Below are positions 1 to 13,071 of a stretch of DNA of 64,000 bases, one piece after another. The stretch covers positions 22,064,289 through 22,128,288 of the forward strand of contig NC_068972.1 of the NCBI RefSeq assembly GCF_016808095.1, read 5' to 3'. Position 1 is the stretch's first letter. Every line of letters begins with the position of its first letter. Both the position numbers and the translations under genes were made by a program. Under the pieces are notes generated by a model. It did no database searches and was not told where the DNA came from. It saw nothing but the letters and a program-made list of their open reading frames with translations. Origin of the DNA: Vigna angularis. Taxonomy: Eukaryota > Streptophyta > Magnoliopsida > Fabales > Fabaceae.

Positions 1-700
1 TATTGATCATATGTTTCTTGAATACAACTACCCAGTTTGTTGGAATTCTAAATTGAATTGCATTCAGTAGATACAGATCTTCTAAAGTCAATTTATAATG
101 AATATATCTTCCAGGTAACAGTACTCGATCAAGAATATATGCAATCATATTTTCCTCTCTATCCAATCCCTTGTGCAGATATCCTTTTTCTTTCCTGTAT
201 CTTCCAGGGAACCTCATGTAGCCTTTATACATATGTCTTTTCGTAGTCCTTCTATTATGCATAGAATCATATAAATGTGACATGCATCCTTCATCTTTGA
301 GCCCAGCAACCCGTATCCACACATTATCATTGATTATGATATCCATACCTTTCACTCGTGAGTGAATATCATCATTGACTACCTTGAGATTATTATAGAA
401 TACACTAACCAATTCAGGATAACAATCACCCTTCATTTGAACAAAGTTAGTAAGTCCATGATGAGCTATCTTTTCTGGAAAAATGAACCCTTCATCTCGG
501 AATAGAGACAAGTCAAGCAACTTGTGTGGAACAACAATTTTGACTCTTTTCCAACCTAAGAACCTTTCTCAAGTAGCATCGTCACTTATCCATCCCGTAG
601 GGCTTGCGTTTCTTGTAGATGGAGCAACCTTCTTGACGCATTTGGATGAGGAAGATGATGCAATTTTTGAAGGATTCACAAGAAAATTCTTATACAAATT
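1..700 (-). pseudogene. Plant-transposon-protein domain relic, runs off left edge
   Basis: Minus-strand translation from about 700 down to 1 is open except for one TGA at 569-571. It reads through motifs such as ERFLGWKRVKIVVPHK, HGLTNFVQMKGDCYPELV, NNLKVVNDDIHSRVKG and WIRVAGLKDEG. This resembles the 'putative plant transposon protein' domain that is abundant in legume genomes; the family name is from memory and its biochemical role is unknown. No start codon is assigned because a Ser/Lys-rich stretch precedes the domain and its upstream end fades near 700. The 3' end lies outside the window. A single stop in otherwise open sequence suggests a recent relic or a nonsense allele. Confidence 0.5.
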
Positions 701-1100
701 TTTAGGGTTATGTTTAGAGCAACTTCAGAACACACTCAATGTATATAGATTTTCAAACACAACACATATAAGGGCGCACAATGATACCCTCAGAAATAAG
801 CCCATTTAAAAATTAAAACAATGAAAGCCCATATCAGAGAATTTTTAATCGATTTCATTACTATTAGAATTGATTCCGTGTTTAAGCAATTTCACTCAAA
901 ACAGAGAGACATACAAAATCCAAATCGATTCCACACATAACCTAATCGATTAAAAGTCGTGCAGACAATTTTTCATTACAACAAATCAATCAGATAGGAA
1001 CTCATCAACCATGCACATAATAATCATTCACATAGATATTTATGATACATGAGTTCATGAAAACAATTGTTTCAATTACCACATGGAGATACTCAAGAAA
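701..1100. other. Non-coding spacer with AATCGATT motifs
   Basis: AT-rich sequence with several 'aatcgatt' and 'gattcc' motifs like those in the copia LTR at 2953-4310. No open reading frame longer than background is seen on either strand. It probably belongs to the same retroelement debris. Confidence 0.4.
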
Positions 1101-1107
1101 ATGTAAT

Positions 1108-2871
1108 TCATTCCACTAGAGTCCATCCTTGAGCACTACTGTGTTTTAGCAGCAGCTTATTTTCCTGCAAAATAGTTGAATGGTTTTGAAGCAGGTACCC
1201 ATACAAACTTGGGTTCTTTATGGTTAGAGATAGTAGGTTGTTCCTTTGGAATCCACTTACATTTCCCCTTAGGAACTCCAACCTTTCTATAGTAGCAGTT
1301 CTTGACAGTGTGCCCAATAGTATTGCAATAAAAACAAGCATTTCTAAGAGGTTTACTCAGATCAATAAATTTCTTATGGTTAACTCTATTTCTCTTAGCT
1401 TTGTACCCTATGCCTTGTTTATTTATTGCTCTATCCTGAGATCTTAACACATCATCTAGATTATATCTTCCTAGAGTAAATTTTGATAGATGTACAGGGT
1501 AGTTTTCACCTTTCTTCTCTACAATCTTAACTTCAGTTTTAACAGTTGTAGCAGATTATAAAGCGGCTTCTAATTCCTGATTAAGCTTCTCATTATCTTT
1601 TACAAGGTTATTAATGCGATAATCATAATATTTTCTTTCTCATCTTAATCGATTTACCTTGTACTGAAGTTTCATAGCTTCTGCATGTATCTCTTGAAAG
1701 GCGTCCAGTAGCAAGTCATACTTCAGTTCAATTGGTTCACTTTCAAAATCACTGTCGCTGTCATCAGAATGTGCAAAGCTTGCCATGAAACATAGATTGG
1801 ACTCCTCCTCAACACTGCAATCATCATCATTGGATGAATCATCATCATTGTTCCCCTAGGCTATATAAGCTTTTCTCTGCTTGCTCTTCTTGTCCTATGG
1901 ATATTTGGTGTTAGCCTTCTGCCTATTTTTCACTTCTGGACAATTCGGCTTTATATGACCATCCTTGCCGCATTCATAGCATATGACAGTGTTGTTCTTT
2001 GACTTCTTCTTTCCTTCTCTTGAATAACCTGCATTATCAGTTGCAGTATTTCTATTCTTCATGAATTTATTAAACTTTCTTACCATCATGTTCATGATTT
2101 CCTTTTCTGGCATTTCTACATCTGACCTAGCCTCAGATTCAGCTTTCTTGGAGGATCTTTTGCTTATAGCCTTGAGAGAAATCGATTTTTTTTGCTCAAT
2201 TTCTTCTTCCTCTCTCAATCTACCAAGCTCTAGCTCATGCTCCCTAAGCTTTCCAAACAGGGTTGTCATATTCATGTTAGTCAAATCTTTAGATTTTGAT
2301 ATAGCAATTACCTTTGGCTGCCAGCTTCTGTTCAGACTCTTCAAGATTTTGATGTTGATTTCTTCCTTGTCAAACACCTTGTCGAGAGCCATCAAATGGT
2401 TTACGATGTGTGTGAATATTTTCTGCACATCATAGATAGTCTCTCCAGCCTTCATCCTGAACATCTCATACTCCTGCACTAGAGAATTATTTATGGCATG
2501 TTTTACCTCATCAGTTCTTTCGTGTGTTACTTCAAGAACTTCCCACATTTCTTTTGCTGTCTTGCATTGGGAAATCCTGAAAAACTCATTCATTGTTAGA
2601 GCAGAGGCAATTACGTTACGAGCTTTAACGTCATACTATGCTCTCCGGTTCTCATCTTGAGTCCACTAAGAAAAAATTTTAAAACAGTTTTTCCATTAAC
2701 AATATGACTGGGTTCAAATGGACCATTGAGTGTAGCATCCCACACACCTTTATCCATTGATCCAAGAAAAACCTGCATCCTAATTTTCTAGAAAGCATAA
2801 TTTTCACCAGCAAATAGAGGTGGTCTATTTGTTGATACACCTTCACAAAATGTTCTAGAAACAAAGGCCAT
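1108..2871 (-). pseudogene. Ty1/copia gag (SIRE/Maximus type), broken
   Basis: Minus-strand gag remnant. Translation from the ATG at 2871 gives a copia N-terminal segment (FAGENYAF, then a stop where Trp is expected, KIRMQVFLGS). The UBN2-type gag core at 2593-1895 follows (TAKEMWEVLEVTHE, ETIYDVQKIFTHIVN). Next is a CCHC zinc knuckle (CYECGKDGHIKPNC), an acidic Asp/Ser-rich stretch, a coiled region, and a second knuckle (CFYCNTIGHTVKNC) followed by KCKWIPK near 1300. Two knuckles and a WIPK/WVPK motif are typical of SIRE/Maximus copia elements. Several in-frame stops and frame changes are present, and protease, integrase and RT are absent downstream, so it is a truncated dead copy. The LTR at 2953-4310 lies immediately 5' of it. 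Confidence 0.85.
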
Positions 2872-2952
2872 TTTCAGGATCGAATCGATTAGAAAAACAT
2901 ATTAATCGATTTGTTTTTGAAATATCTTTTGAAAACCAACTCTGGTGCCAAT

Positions 2953-4310
2953 TGTTAAAAACGAAGTGCTTCCTTTCTCACACCAAGAGGGGAGGGGGGG
3001 TGAATTGGTGATGTGTAAAAATAATTGCTTTTAAAATATTTTTAGCAAAATAGGAAGTCTTTAAACTTTTCTTGAATCGCAAGTAAATTTTTATGCAATG
3101 AAACAGTAAGCGTATTCGAATGCAATGCCAATATAATCGACTTAATGTAGAGAGAATGGATAAGAAAATTCAAACTTTGAGTTTTTATACTAGTTCGGCC
3201 AAGCCTACATCCAGTGTCCTTCCACTCAACCCGAGATAGAAGCCAATGCACTATATAGATCTGAGTTTTTACACCAAGGACTTTACAGCGACCTCACGTC
3301 AAAATGTAAATCACCTCTCTAACTCACTAATCTAAGTATAGGCAATACACAAAACAGACAAGTAGCAAGAACAATCCTTTTCTGCCCTCAAAGTCAAGAA
3401 TCACGTTCTTATTCCTGTATACACCATAGGGAATACCAGCAACTCTCAGCGTTTGCCAAAACTTTTCCTGATCACGTAGAAAGCACATTCTTGTGCTGAA
3501 GGATCAGACGTTTCCAATCACACAATCCTTCTTCACAAGAAATCCTCGAGACTTTATCACCACAGTAATTCTTGATTCTTGGAGATTTTCTCTCTTATGT
3601 AAGATTTCAAAGATCACACTGAAAATATATGAAAGTGTACAGATCAATTCTTCTTACAAAAATCAAATCATGCGTGTATATATAGTATAAGACAAATCAG
3701 ACGCGTTTTAATCGATTACACTATTAATATAGTCGAATGCATTTCACAATTTATAACAGATTAACTCCAGTCAAATGCATTAATTGAAAGCGCAATTAAT
3801 GTAATCGATTTGCAATAAATGCTTGGTCAACATATTTAAAAATATGACCGTTGTGACAGTTATGTCAAGCATTGAAACAATTTTCAAATCTTTAACAAAC
3901 TTAATCGAATACAAGATGCATGCAATCGATTAAGTAGTAACACTTAACATATTTTTGAAAACTTTTCTTCTCAAAATTCATCACTGCACACTTGAAAATA
4001 ATTTGTGCAAACACACGAGTTTTAATCGATTTCACCACCAATGTAATCGACTTAAAACTTGTTGTTTTGCTACAGTTAAAAAGTTCAGACAGCCAAAGCT
4101 TGGTGCTTGTGATTTTTCATTTCCGAAAACTCATATTATGCATACACAGATAAAAACACATTTCCAACACAGTAGTATGCAATAATCAACACAATATGTT
4201 CACAGTTATGCTTATACAAATATAACACAGTAAGCATATAAGCATGTAACATGTAACATAGTACACACACATGTATTTTTATTAACTATGTGTTGCCATC
4301 ATCAAAAACA
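2953..4310 (-). repeat. Putative 5' LTR of the minus-strand copia element
   Basis: A 1358-bp block directly upstream of the minus-strand gag. Its termini are TG...CA on the element strand (TGTTTTTGATG at 4310, ...TTTTTAACA at 2953). It is followed towards gag by a primer-binding-like ATTGGCACCAGAG. The interior is AT-rich with repeated 'aatcgatt' and 'gtaatcga' motifs. The partner LTR is missing from the window, so the boundaries are inferred from termini and position rather than from a repeat pair. Confidence 0.5.
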
Positions 4311-5250
4311 CAGACATCACTGAGATTGTGAGTTTAGCTAATCATGTGCTCCCCATATCAACAATCTCAACAGAGGAGATGGCAGCTTTGATTAAATATG
4401 TAGATGACGTGATTGTTACAAGAAATGACCAAGATGAGATTTCTAGCTTACAACAATACCTTGTATCTGAATTTGAGATGAAACAACTTGAAAACCTCAA
4501 ATATATTTTGGGTATTGAAGTAGCTAGATCAAAATATGGTATTTTTCTATGTCAAAGAAAATATACTATTGACTTACTAGAGGTAGGAAAATTAATTTTA
4601 TTGTGCCATACACGTCCAGATATCACCTATGCAGTGAATGTTGTTAGTCAATTTATGCATAACCCACGAAAGCTTCATATGGATGTTGTTGAGAGAATTT
4701 TGACATATTTGAAGTCCGCTCTTGGAAAAGGAATTTTGTTCTCAAATCATGGAAACTTAAAGGTAGAAGGGTACACTGATGCAAATTGGGTAGGTTCAAA
4801 AGATGATAGAAGATCTACCTCTAGATACTTTACTTTTGTAGGAGGGAATCTTGTAACTTGGAGGAGTAAAAAACAACCTATAGTAACAAGATCTAGTGCT
4901 GAAGTAGAATTCAGAGGCATGGCATTAGGTGTATGTGAACTTTTGTGGATAAAAAATGTGCTATCAGATTTGGGCTTTAAACCAAATGAAGCTATGAGTT
5001 TGTACTATGACAATACTTCAGCTATAGCAATTGCTCACAATCTTGTGCAACATGATAGAACAAAGCATGTGAATATTGATAGACATTTCATCAAAGAGAA
5101 GCTGGAATAATTTCATTTCCTTTTGTAAGATCAGAATTGCAGTTGGCTGATGTTCTCAATAAAGGAGTGTCAAGAAGATTGTTTAATGAGTCTCTATTCA
5201 AGTTGGGAATATGTGATATCCATCAACTTGAGTGGGAGTATTAAGATATG
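4311..5250 (+). pseudogene. Ty1/copia reverse transcriptase-RNase H fragment
   Basis: An open stretch (4328-5110) encodes the RT active-site motif KYVDDVIVT, then LKYILGIEVARS and QRKYTIDLL, and then jumps to LLCHTRPDITYAV. About 50 residues between these landmarks are missing, so there is an internal deletion. RNase H follows with YTDANWVGS, WRSKKQPIV, SSAEVEF, LYYDNTSA and HDRTKHVNIDRHFI. A frameshift near 5108 separates the last part (FVRSELQLADVLNKG, FKLGICDIH), which is the normal C-terminus. A purine-rich 'gagtgggag' at 5230-5238 looks like the polypurine tract, with a degraded 3' LTR after it. The 5' pol genes are absent. Confidence 0.85.
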
Positions 5251-5467
5251 CCAAATATTCTATTAACAGATGTTAGGCAATCAAATATCGTGTTAGTTAT
5301 AATTTATATATTATTTAATTTGTGCATATTTGTGCACCTGTCATTCCTTTAATAGATGAAGGATTATAGGATCCTTGTGTGTGTATATATGGTACTCTAC
5401 TCTTTGAAATAATACATCAGAATTATTCTTTAAATATTTTAATAAGTGTTTTTATAGAATTGATAAG
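5251..5467 (+). repeat. Degraded copia 3' LTR-like sequence
   Basis: Follows the polypurine-like tract of the copia fragment. It contains TGTTAG near 5270 and a TATA-like 'gtgtatatatgg' followed by 'aataatacatcagaatt', the usual layout of a short copia LTR. No partner LTR is present, so boundaries are approximate. Confidence 0.35.
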
Positions 5468-5588
5468 TGTTGAAAGTCTCACATCAACTAGAGATAAGGA
5501 CAAATTATAGTATATAAGTGGAGTGCAAACCTCGTCTTACAAGCCGAGTTTTTGGGATTGAGTTAGGCTTAAAGTCCAATTCTTAACA
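5468..5588 (+). mobile_element. Solo LTR of a TRIM-type element (copy A)
   Basis: A 121-bp unit starting TGTTGAAAGTCTCACATC and ending TTCTTAACA. It matches the LTRs of the complete element at 35696-36081 in opposite orientation, with conserved blocks 'agtatataagtg', 'gcaaacctc' and 'agttaggcttaaagtc'. No clear target duplication flanks it. It lies just outside the copia 3' end. Confidence 0.75.
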
Positions 5589-7896
5589 CTTAGTACCTCT
5601 CTAATATTGTTACCATAATTTTCTAGATCAACAAAATATATATCCAACGGCTTTATCTTATTAACAATACTCAATAATTTGTTTAAACACACTTCTTGAT
5701 TGTTTCAAATTTTTGCTTTCTTTATAATTTAAAGTTCTTTATGAAATTAAACACCATCATATTTAATGTATTATGCTTTATGATAATTTCAAATATATTT
5801 CTTTTTGTTGATTTAAAAGTCATTATTATTGTAAGAAGGGTCAAACTAAAATACATCACTTTACTTTTAGCTTGCTTATGTTTCCATCCTATGACTTTTG
5901 ATTTTAGATTATATAATAGAAATTTACAAAGTAAAAATATTTCATAATCCTCTTTTACAACCCAAATATCAAATGTCTCCTAACAAGAATTCATTTTGAT
6001 TGCCATAGTTTTTGTCCATATCAATTTCATTGGAAAAGGATTATAAAATCAATATTGAAAAAAAAAGCGGGAAAATATAATATTTTAGAATCTTTTAAGT
6101 TGAAGGCAAGGGATCTCATCAACAATATTTACATTTATCATTATAAAAGAAAAACAAAATCTAACAAACTAATAAATATAATTACTAATAATTCACATAT
6201 TTATTTCTCAAGCAAAAGTAACACTAGGTAGACTTACCATTCAATTAACTTTAATTAATATAAGCAAATATTTAACAAATATAGAAATAATCCCACCGTA
6301 GTGATTTTCACCAGTAATCCTCTTTTTTATAAAATTTAAAAAAAAAAGGTAAAATACAACTAAAAATATATAATATTCATTGAGAAAGACGAGATTGTCT
6401 ATATTGAAAAGGCGTTTTTATTGGATTCACTTTGATCTATCCGATCATAATGTGACCCACAAGTGAATGTAAAAAAGGAAATGAAATTTGACAGTTTTCA
6501 ATATAAGGTAAAATTCAACAAAGGAAGAAGCATGCAAGAAACCTCTTGTCTGCCACCATCTGTGACTGCTCTGGCTGTGTTTATGCTCTGATTGAAGCTA
6601 AGTTAAAATGGCAGAGGCAAAGGAATTGTCATAAAGAAGCATTTGAATTCAAGTTGTTGAAAACATGGTGAAACACAAGCCCACTTTCTCTACCCAAAAA
6701 TAGGGTTAATACCTAAAGTAGGTGCCCTTCAAGTAGACGCCAATGTTCTGATAGACTCAACTCGAGCCCTTTATCTTGTCTCTTTGGTGCTCTTCTGCTG
6801 CTAGATTCTCCGCAAGAGTTTATTTATGTGGACCACATGCTTTATAAAAAGATGTACACGAACATAATTCATCATAGAGCACTAATTCAAATCGATCAGA
6901 GACTGGTACAAACTGCTACCAAATTAAGTAATGTGCTATTTACGTGTCGAATGCCCAGGCTCGCTTTGTGCAGATATTCATTTCGATTACTATCATTTTT
7001 TCCAGTTCCACCTTAACCTAACAGCAAAACAGATCGTTTTCCGCTGACACCCCAGAATGCCATCCCATCATATCCTTCTTAATATCAATCATTGAACCCA
7101 CTTCTAACTTCTTTTTATTTTCTGCATAAAAGGTTCAAAGCATTTCCATGCATGATATATAGTTTATATAATATGTAAATATTCATCATATATATATGCC
7201 ATGCATTTCTAATTTTATTAATATTATCTGTTTAGTGCCATAAACTTGGATTTAAAGTCAGAAACACAGTGTATGGTGATCACAGCTTCAGTATGATCTT
7301 GCAGTTCAACACTACCACTTGCTATCTTTCCACATCAGCCCTTTGTCTAGTTCTTCTCATCTTTCTCTAAATTCCTCCTATCTATCATTCGGGAGTTCAC
7401 TTTTGGTAACATATTTGAATTCCATAGGCTTGCTTTCGTGCCCAAATACAGCATTTTTCTTACATATTAATGTTGTTTGAAGATCACTGATATATTGAGC
7501 TGTCTACAACGATCATACAAGTTGTAAGTAGTTGCAGAAAGCACAAAGCAGTTTTTTCTTTTAGCCAGCGAATTCTGAGCGATGATAATTTTATATTTTA
7601 CAGAGTAAATTACATTTCTTAACATTTTAGAAAGAGTTTGATTAAATTTGATATACTAAGTCAACTTATTAGATTCATCCTACGAATTTGAAGTAATTGT
7701 TATAAAGGGCAATAATATTACATATATAGTAATTTATTATTAAAAGATGATGAATTTTTTTAATACATGTATAAACGTTTATGAGAATAATGCTTGGAAG
7801 AGAGGAAATTGTATTTGAACAGTCAAAATTAAAATGATTACTTGGTAAAAAGTCTTATAATTTTAATTTAAGAAAAAATAAGAAAAAAATATATTA
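5589..7896. other. AT-rich intergenic stretch, no gene recognised
   Basis: About 2.3 kb of AT-rich sequence. The short ORFs (for example 5696-5947) are low-complexity Phe/Ile/Leu-rich translations of AT-rich DNA. The less AT-rich part at 6520-7020 shows no recognisable domain in six frames. I see no RNA gene or transposon termini. Confidence 0.4.
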
Positions 7897-10800
7897 CTAA
7901 TTTAATTTATTTTCCGTTCATATTTGTTTATATATTTATATTTTGTTTTTATATTTATATTCCATTTTTATATTATTTTAAACAGCTATATATATAAATT
8001 GTACTCTCTCCTTATAATTGAATAAGATATACAATTTTCATCCTTTCTTTTTTCATAACATGGTATTAGAAGAAAATTAATTCTTGATCACATCCTTCCA
8101 CAACCAATTTTATTACTACCAAGATCTTCATCTTCTACCTTTTGTTCTTGGCTTTCCTACAATTTATTCTCCTTTTATGACTCCTTCTATTACTCTCACA
8201 TTGTTATGTTTCATGTTTTGACTTTGCTTTCTAGGGTTTTCAATGAGAAACAATTGGGTGATTTAATCACTCATAGCCCTGGATTGATTTTTGAGGAATT
8301 TGGAGGAGTTTTCGGAGATTCGGGTTGTGAAATTTTGTCCAATTTGAGGTTGTGAAATTCAATGGCTTCTGCAATTGTTCCTTCTTCTAATAATTCTCAG
8401 GCACAGTCACATTCTTCAACTTTCGGACTTTCTCAAGAGCAAATTAATGGTCTATTAGCACTTCTTCCTCGATCTAATCCCACAATCACACATTTTATCG
8501 GTATAGTGAGTTCTCATAATGTTTCCACTTATTCTCAGGATCAAGGTAATATCTATTCCTAATGGATTCTAGACACAGGTGCTACTGATCATATATCCAG
8601 TTCTTTGTCTCATTTTATTTCTTATCATAGAATTCACCAATTACAGTATCACTACCCAACAAGAACTCTTCATTTGCTCATTTTTCTGGCACAATTTCTC
8701 TTAGCTCATACCTTACTTTACATAATGTCTTGTTTGTTCCTAATTTTTCAGTCAATCTTATTTCGGTCACAAAGTTAACTAAATCTCTATCTTGTAAAAT
8801 TACCTTTTCTGAATTTTCATGTGAAATACAGGACAAGTCAACTCTGCAGATAATTAGGAAAGCTAAAGAAAGAGATGACTTGTATATCATGATAGTTCCT
8901 GCATACACATCCCTTGGTTCACCAGCTTCTATTACTCTTGAGAATTCTACTTCTTGTTCTACTATAAGACATAACTCTATAGATATTTGGCACTCTAGAC
9001 TAGGACATCCTTCTTCTTCTTGTTATATCAAATTACGCAACATGTATGCCACTTTACCTGATACAAAATACAATCATTGTGATACTTGTCTCTATTCTAA
9101 GCAAAGAAAATTGTTTTTTCAATTAAGTACTACTGTTTCAAAAGCTCCTTTTGATTTCATTCATGTTGATATTTAGGTGCCCTATTGTACTTCTTCTGTT
9201 GATGGTTTCAAATATTTCTTAACTATAGTGGATGATATGTCTAAATACACATGGATTAAATTGATGGCAAGTAAATCAGATACAAGATCACAACTTATTG
9301 GCTTTGTTTCTTATATAAAAACACAATTTGGCATTGATGTAAAAGTTGTTAGATCAGATAATGCTAATGATTTTGCAATGATAGATTTTTATAGACAAAA
9401 AGGGATACAACATCAATTATCTTGTGTTGAAACACCTCAACAAAATGGAGTCGTTGAGAGAAAACATCAACACATTCTCAATGTTGCTAGATCTTTAATG
9501 TTTCAATCTCATTTGCCCATAATTTTCTGGTCTTTTGTTGTTCGTTATTCTGTGCAACTCAATAATATTTTACCTTCCATCTCAGTTGTTACACAATGTT
9601 AAACCTGACATTACCTACTTACGAGTTTTTGGCTCACTTTGCTATGCTTCAACTCTTGAAGCTCATAGAACAAAATTTCAATCGCGTGCAAGAAAATGTG
9701 TTTTACTTGGTTTTAAAAAAAGGAGTAAAAGGCTACCTTTTGTAAGATTTAAACTCTAGGGAAATTTTTCTATTAAGGAATGTAGTATTTTATGAAAACA
9801 TTTTTCCTTTTCTTACTAGTGAGAAGCACTCACCTATTGATACACAAAATTCCTTAGATTTTATCACCAAAATTTTTTCATCTCCATCATCTCTTTTCTT
9901 AGAAGTTACTGATCTACCCTCTTTACCACCTACATCTCCTCCTTTTATTGTTCCTGACCCTGTTATTTTTTCTTCTCAACTTGTTTCTGTTGAACCTGCT
10001 ACTGCTACCCCACAAAGGAAATTAACCAGGCCAAAACATAAACCATCTTATCTGTAGGACTATCATTGCAACATGTTATCTACTTCTTCCGCCACTCAGT
10101 CATCTACAGGTACCTTATATCCTATCTCTTCATATCTCTCATATGATGCATTATCATCTCTTCATAAATCATATGTTCTTAATCTTTCCCAAGTTAGTGA
10201 ACCTAAAACCTATAACCAAGCCATCAAACATGATTGTTGGAGAAATGCCTTGGATCAAGAAATTGTAACTTTAGAAAATACCAAAACTTGGGTTTTGACT
10301 GATTTACCTTATGGAAAGCAACCTATCGGATGTAAATGGGTATACAAAATAATCAGGCATGTTGATGGGAATATTGAACGATACAAGGCAAGGTTAGTAG
10401 CCAAAGGCTACACACAACAATAAGGCTTAGATTACTTTGAGACTTTTTCACCTGTTGTCAAACTCACAACAGTAAGATTGGTTCTGGCTTTAGCAGCTTC
10501 CAAAAATTGGTATTTACATCAACTAGATGTAAATAATTCCTTTTTACATGGGGATGTAGATGAAGAAGTATACATGTCTCTTCCCATTGGCTAAAAAATT
10601 GAAAAACCAAGGCAAGTTTGCAAATTGTTGAAGTCTTTATATGGACTCAAACAGGCCTCTAGACAATGGAATTACAAGTTGACAACTACTTTACTCACTT
10701 TGGGCTACATACAATCAAAATCAGATTATTCACTTTTTGTCAAAAGTGATTCTGCTCATATTAGCATCTTACTTGTTTATGTAGATGATATAGTCTTGGC

Positions 10801-11849
10801 AGGTGATGACATCCAGGAAATCCAAACTGTGAAGACTCTATTGAATGCAAAGTTCAAGATTAAAGACCTAGGCCAACTCAAGTATTTTCTGGGCTCAGTA
10901 ATTGCAAGATCTCAACAGGGCATTAATTTGTCACAAAGGAAGTATGCTCTAGAGTTACTAGAAGATGCAGGATTGTTGGGATGTCAACATGTTTCTACTC
11001 CCATACAACCAGGCACAAAATTTGCCAAGACAAAAGGGAAACCCTATTCAGATGTGCATGCCTATAGAAGACTTCTTGGTAGGTTACTATATCTAACCAA
11101 CACAAGACCATATTTATGTTTCGTTGTTAGTACTCTCAATCAATTTCTTTCCAATCCTTTGGAAGATCACTAAGCAGCAGCAATAAGGATCCTGAGATAT
11201 ATCAAGAATAATCCAAGACAAGGATTATTCATTCCCTCCAACACAGAACATGCTCTCAAGGCTTTTAGTAATTCTGATTGGGCTGCTTGCCCTGACACTA
11301 GAAGGTCTATGACTGGTTTTAATGTGTTCTATAGTGCATCATTAATTAGCTGGAAATCCAAGAAGCAAGGTACTATATCTAGATCATCAACCGAAGCAGA
11401 ATATAGAGTCTTAGCTTCCACAACATGTGAAATTCAATGGCTTATGTATTTGCTCCATGATTTGAAACAGTCTCTACCACAACCAATTCCTCTGTTTTGT
11501 GACAATCAATTTGTTATACAAATTGCACAAAATCCAGCCATGCATGAAAGGACAAAGCATATTGAAATTGATTGTCATCTCATAAGAGATAAAGTTCAAG
11601 CTGGTGTAATTAAACTCCTACCCATTTCAATCTTTGTTGTCCAAGTTGAGCATTAAGGATATATATGTTGCAGTTTGAGGGGATATTGAATTTAATTTAT
11701 TTTTCGTTCATATCTGTTCATATATTTATATTATGTTTTTATATTTATATTCCATTTTATATTATTTTAAACAGCTATATATATAAATTGTACTTTCTCC
11801 TTATGATTGAATAAGATATACGATTTTCATCCTTTCTTTTTTCATAACA
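7897..11849 (+). mobile_element. Ty1/copia retrotransposon with short LTRs, full span
   Basis: Flanked by near-identical LTRs of 164 bp (7897-8060) and 163 bp (11687-11849), both with 'aaacagctatatatataaattgtact' and ending CATAACA. A primer-binding site TGGTATTAGA follows the 5' LTR; it matches the usual TGGTATCAGA with one change. The polypurine tract 'gaggggata' precedes the 3' LTR. At 3953 bp it is shorter than typical copia elements (near 5 kb) because gag is almost absent. The target duplication is not clear; 'atta' occurs at both edges. The few LTR differences suggest a moderately young insertion, but the coding region is broken. Confidence 0.9.
8362..11656 (+). pseudogene. copia gag-pol polyprotein, multiply broken
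   Basis: Domains are in copia order. A short gag remnant comes first (8362-8562), then retropepsin with WILDTGATDHIS right after an in-frame TAA. GAG-pre-integrase (DIWHSRLGHP) with a HxxxC-type zinc site comes next. The integrase core has DSRSD-type acidic residues (HVDI, RSDNAND, NGVVERKHQ) at 9150-9470. RT follows (KWVYKIIRHVDG, KARLVAKGYTQQ, YGLKQASRQW, VYVDDIVLAGDD), then RNase H (SWKSKKQG, SSTEAEYR, FCDNQFV, ERTKHIEIDCHLI). Stops occur at 8561, 9175, 10421, 10592 and 11171, and the reading frame changes between about 8600 and 8730, near 9600, and between 9760 and 10070. Gag is mostly deleted, with no zinc knuckle. It cannot make a polyprotein. Confidence 0.9.
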
Positions 11850-12994
11850 TTAATTGTGAAAATTCGTTGATAATATTTAAAATATATTGATAAATTAAAA
11901 TTATATGTCGATAATATAAAATTTATTAATAAAATTTTTATCTATAAATTTTTTTGTAAATTTTCTGATTTATCAATAATTATTGATGGAGAATTTCATC
12001 ACTAAAATTTGTCAATAAACCGTATGATTCATCTTCTTTCTCTTTCCTACTTCCAATTCTTTCGTTATTTTTTTATTTTTATTTTTATTTTTCATAAATT
12101 TAAATTCAGTCTCAATCAACAAATGTATAATGAAATCAAATTACGTTCTCAATTCTTCTTTATTATTATTATCATTTTCTTCTCAATTACAACACACTCA
12201 ATACACATAACAAACCACTGCACAAACATAGAGAAAAAGAAGAAATTGCAGTATTATTATTACTGTGTTATGTAGTAATGGACCTACTTGTCTTTTAAAC
12301 AATATATTATCAGTCTATTATAAAGTATTAATAGCTATTTTTATTTAAATGAAACTTTACAAATTTTGTATTCTATAAAAACTTATTTAGTCCACATTTC
12401 CCTCTTCGATATAACTAATAACAGAATCACCATAAATGTATCTAAAATAATTATTATAACAATTGGAAATCTTACAGTTCATAACAGTATATTATTAAAT
12501 GATATAGTAAAGGGCGAATTCTATTCTGGTAATCTTCTTTTTCAATACTTCACGCATAAAAGTTAGTGTTCTTTTTTATGGTTTGGTGAAATTATCATTA
12601 CTCAAAATCTGCTATCATTACATCAATCAGTGTCACACTCCAGAGACCAAAAGGTTTGGGCCTTTTTAAGGGGGAGAATCCTTAACATGCCCAGAAGGAA
12701 AAAAAAAAGACAGAGTATACACAAGCATATTTTATTTCTTCTTGTATAATATTTTTGTTTTGTTTCCTACATCATTCAATACTTGTGTAGATTTTTACTT
12801 ATAAATCATTCTTTCACAAAGTAAAATATATATTGTGTGACTATTTTAATTATAGAAATTATGACATAGAACTTTATTGACTTTAGAAGGTGATAATATA
12901 TTGTTGTCATTGTTTTAAATATTTAATTTATTTCCAATGAGCAATTTCGCAAAACTCAGCAACAACTGAACGATATTGAAATTTTTTTTTTTAA
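11850..12994. other. AT-rich spacer without recognisable genes
   Basis: Very AT-rich sequence with homopolymer runs. The ORFs at 12009-12275 and 12366-12566 are Phe/Ile/Tyr-rich low-complexity translations and are not supported as genes. A short direct 'attgataa...' periodicity occurs at 11870-12010. Nothing else is seen. Confidence 0.4.
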
Positions 12995-13071
12995 TGTATG
13001 GGCCGATCGATTCATATTTACCGTTCGGTCAACCCATAGTAGTAATTGGACGGTTAATATAGAATAAAATA

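Noticed and set aside
12009..12275. 88-codon Phe/Ile-rich ORF
   Set aside because: AT-rich low-complexity sequence with no start context, domain or neighbour support.
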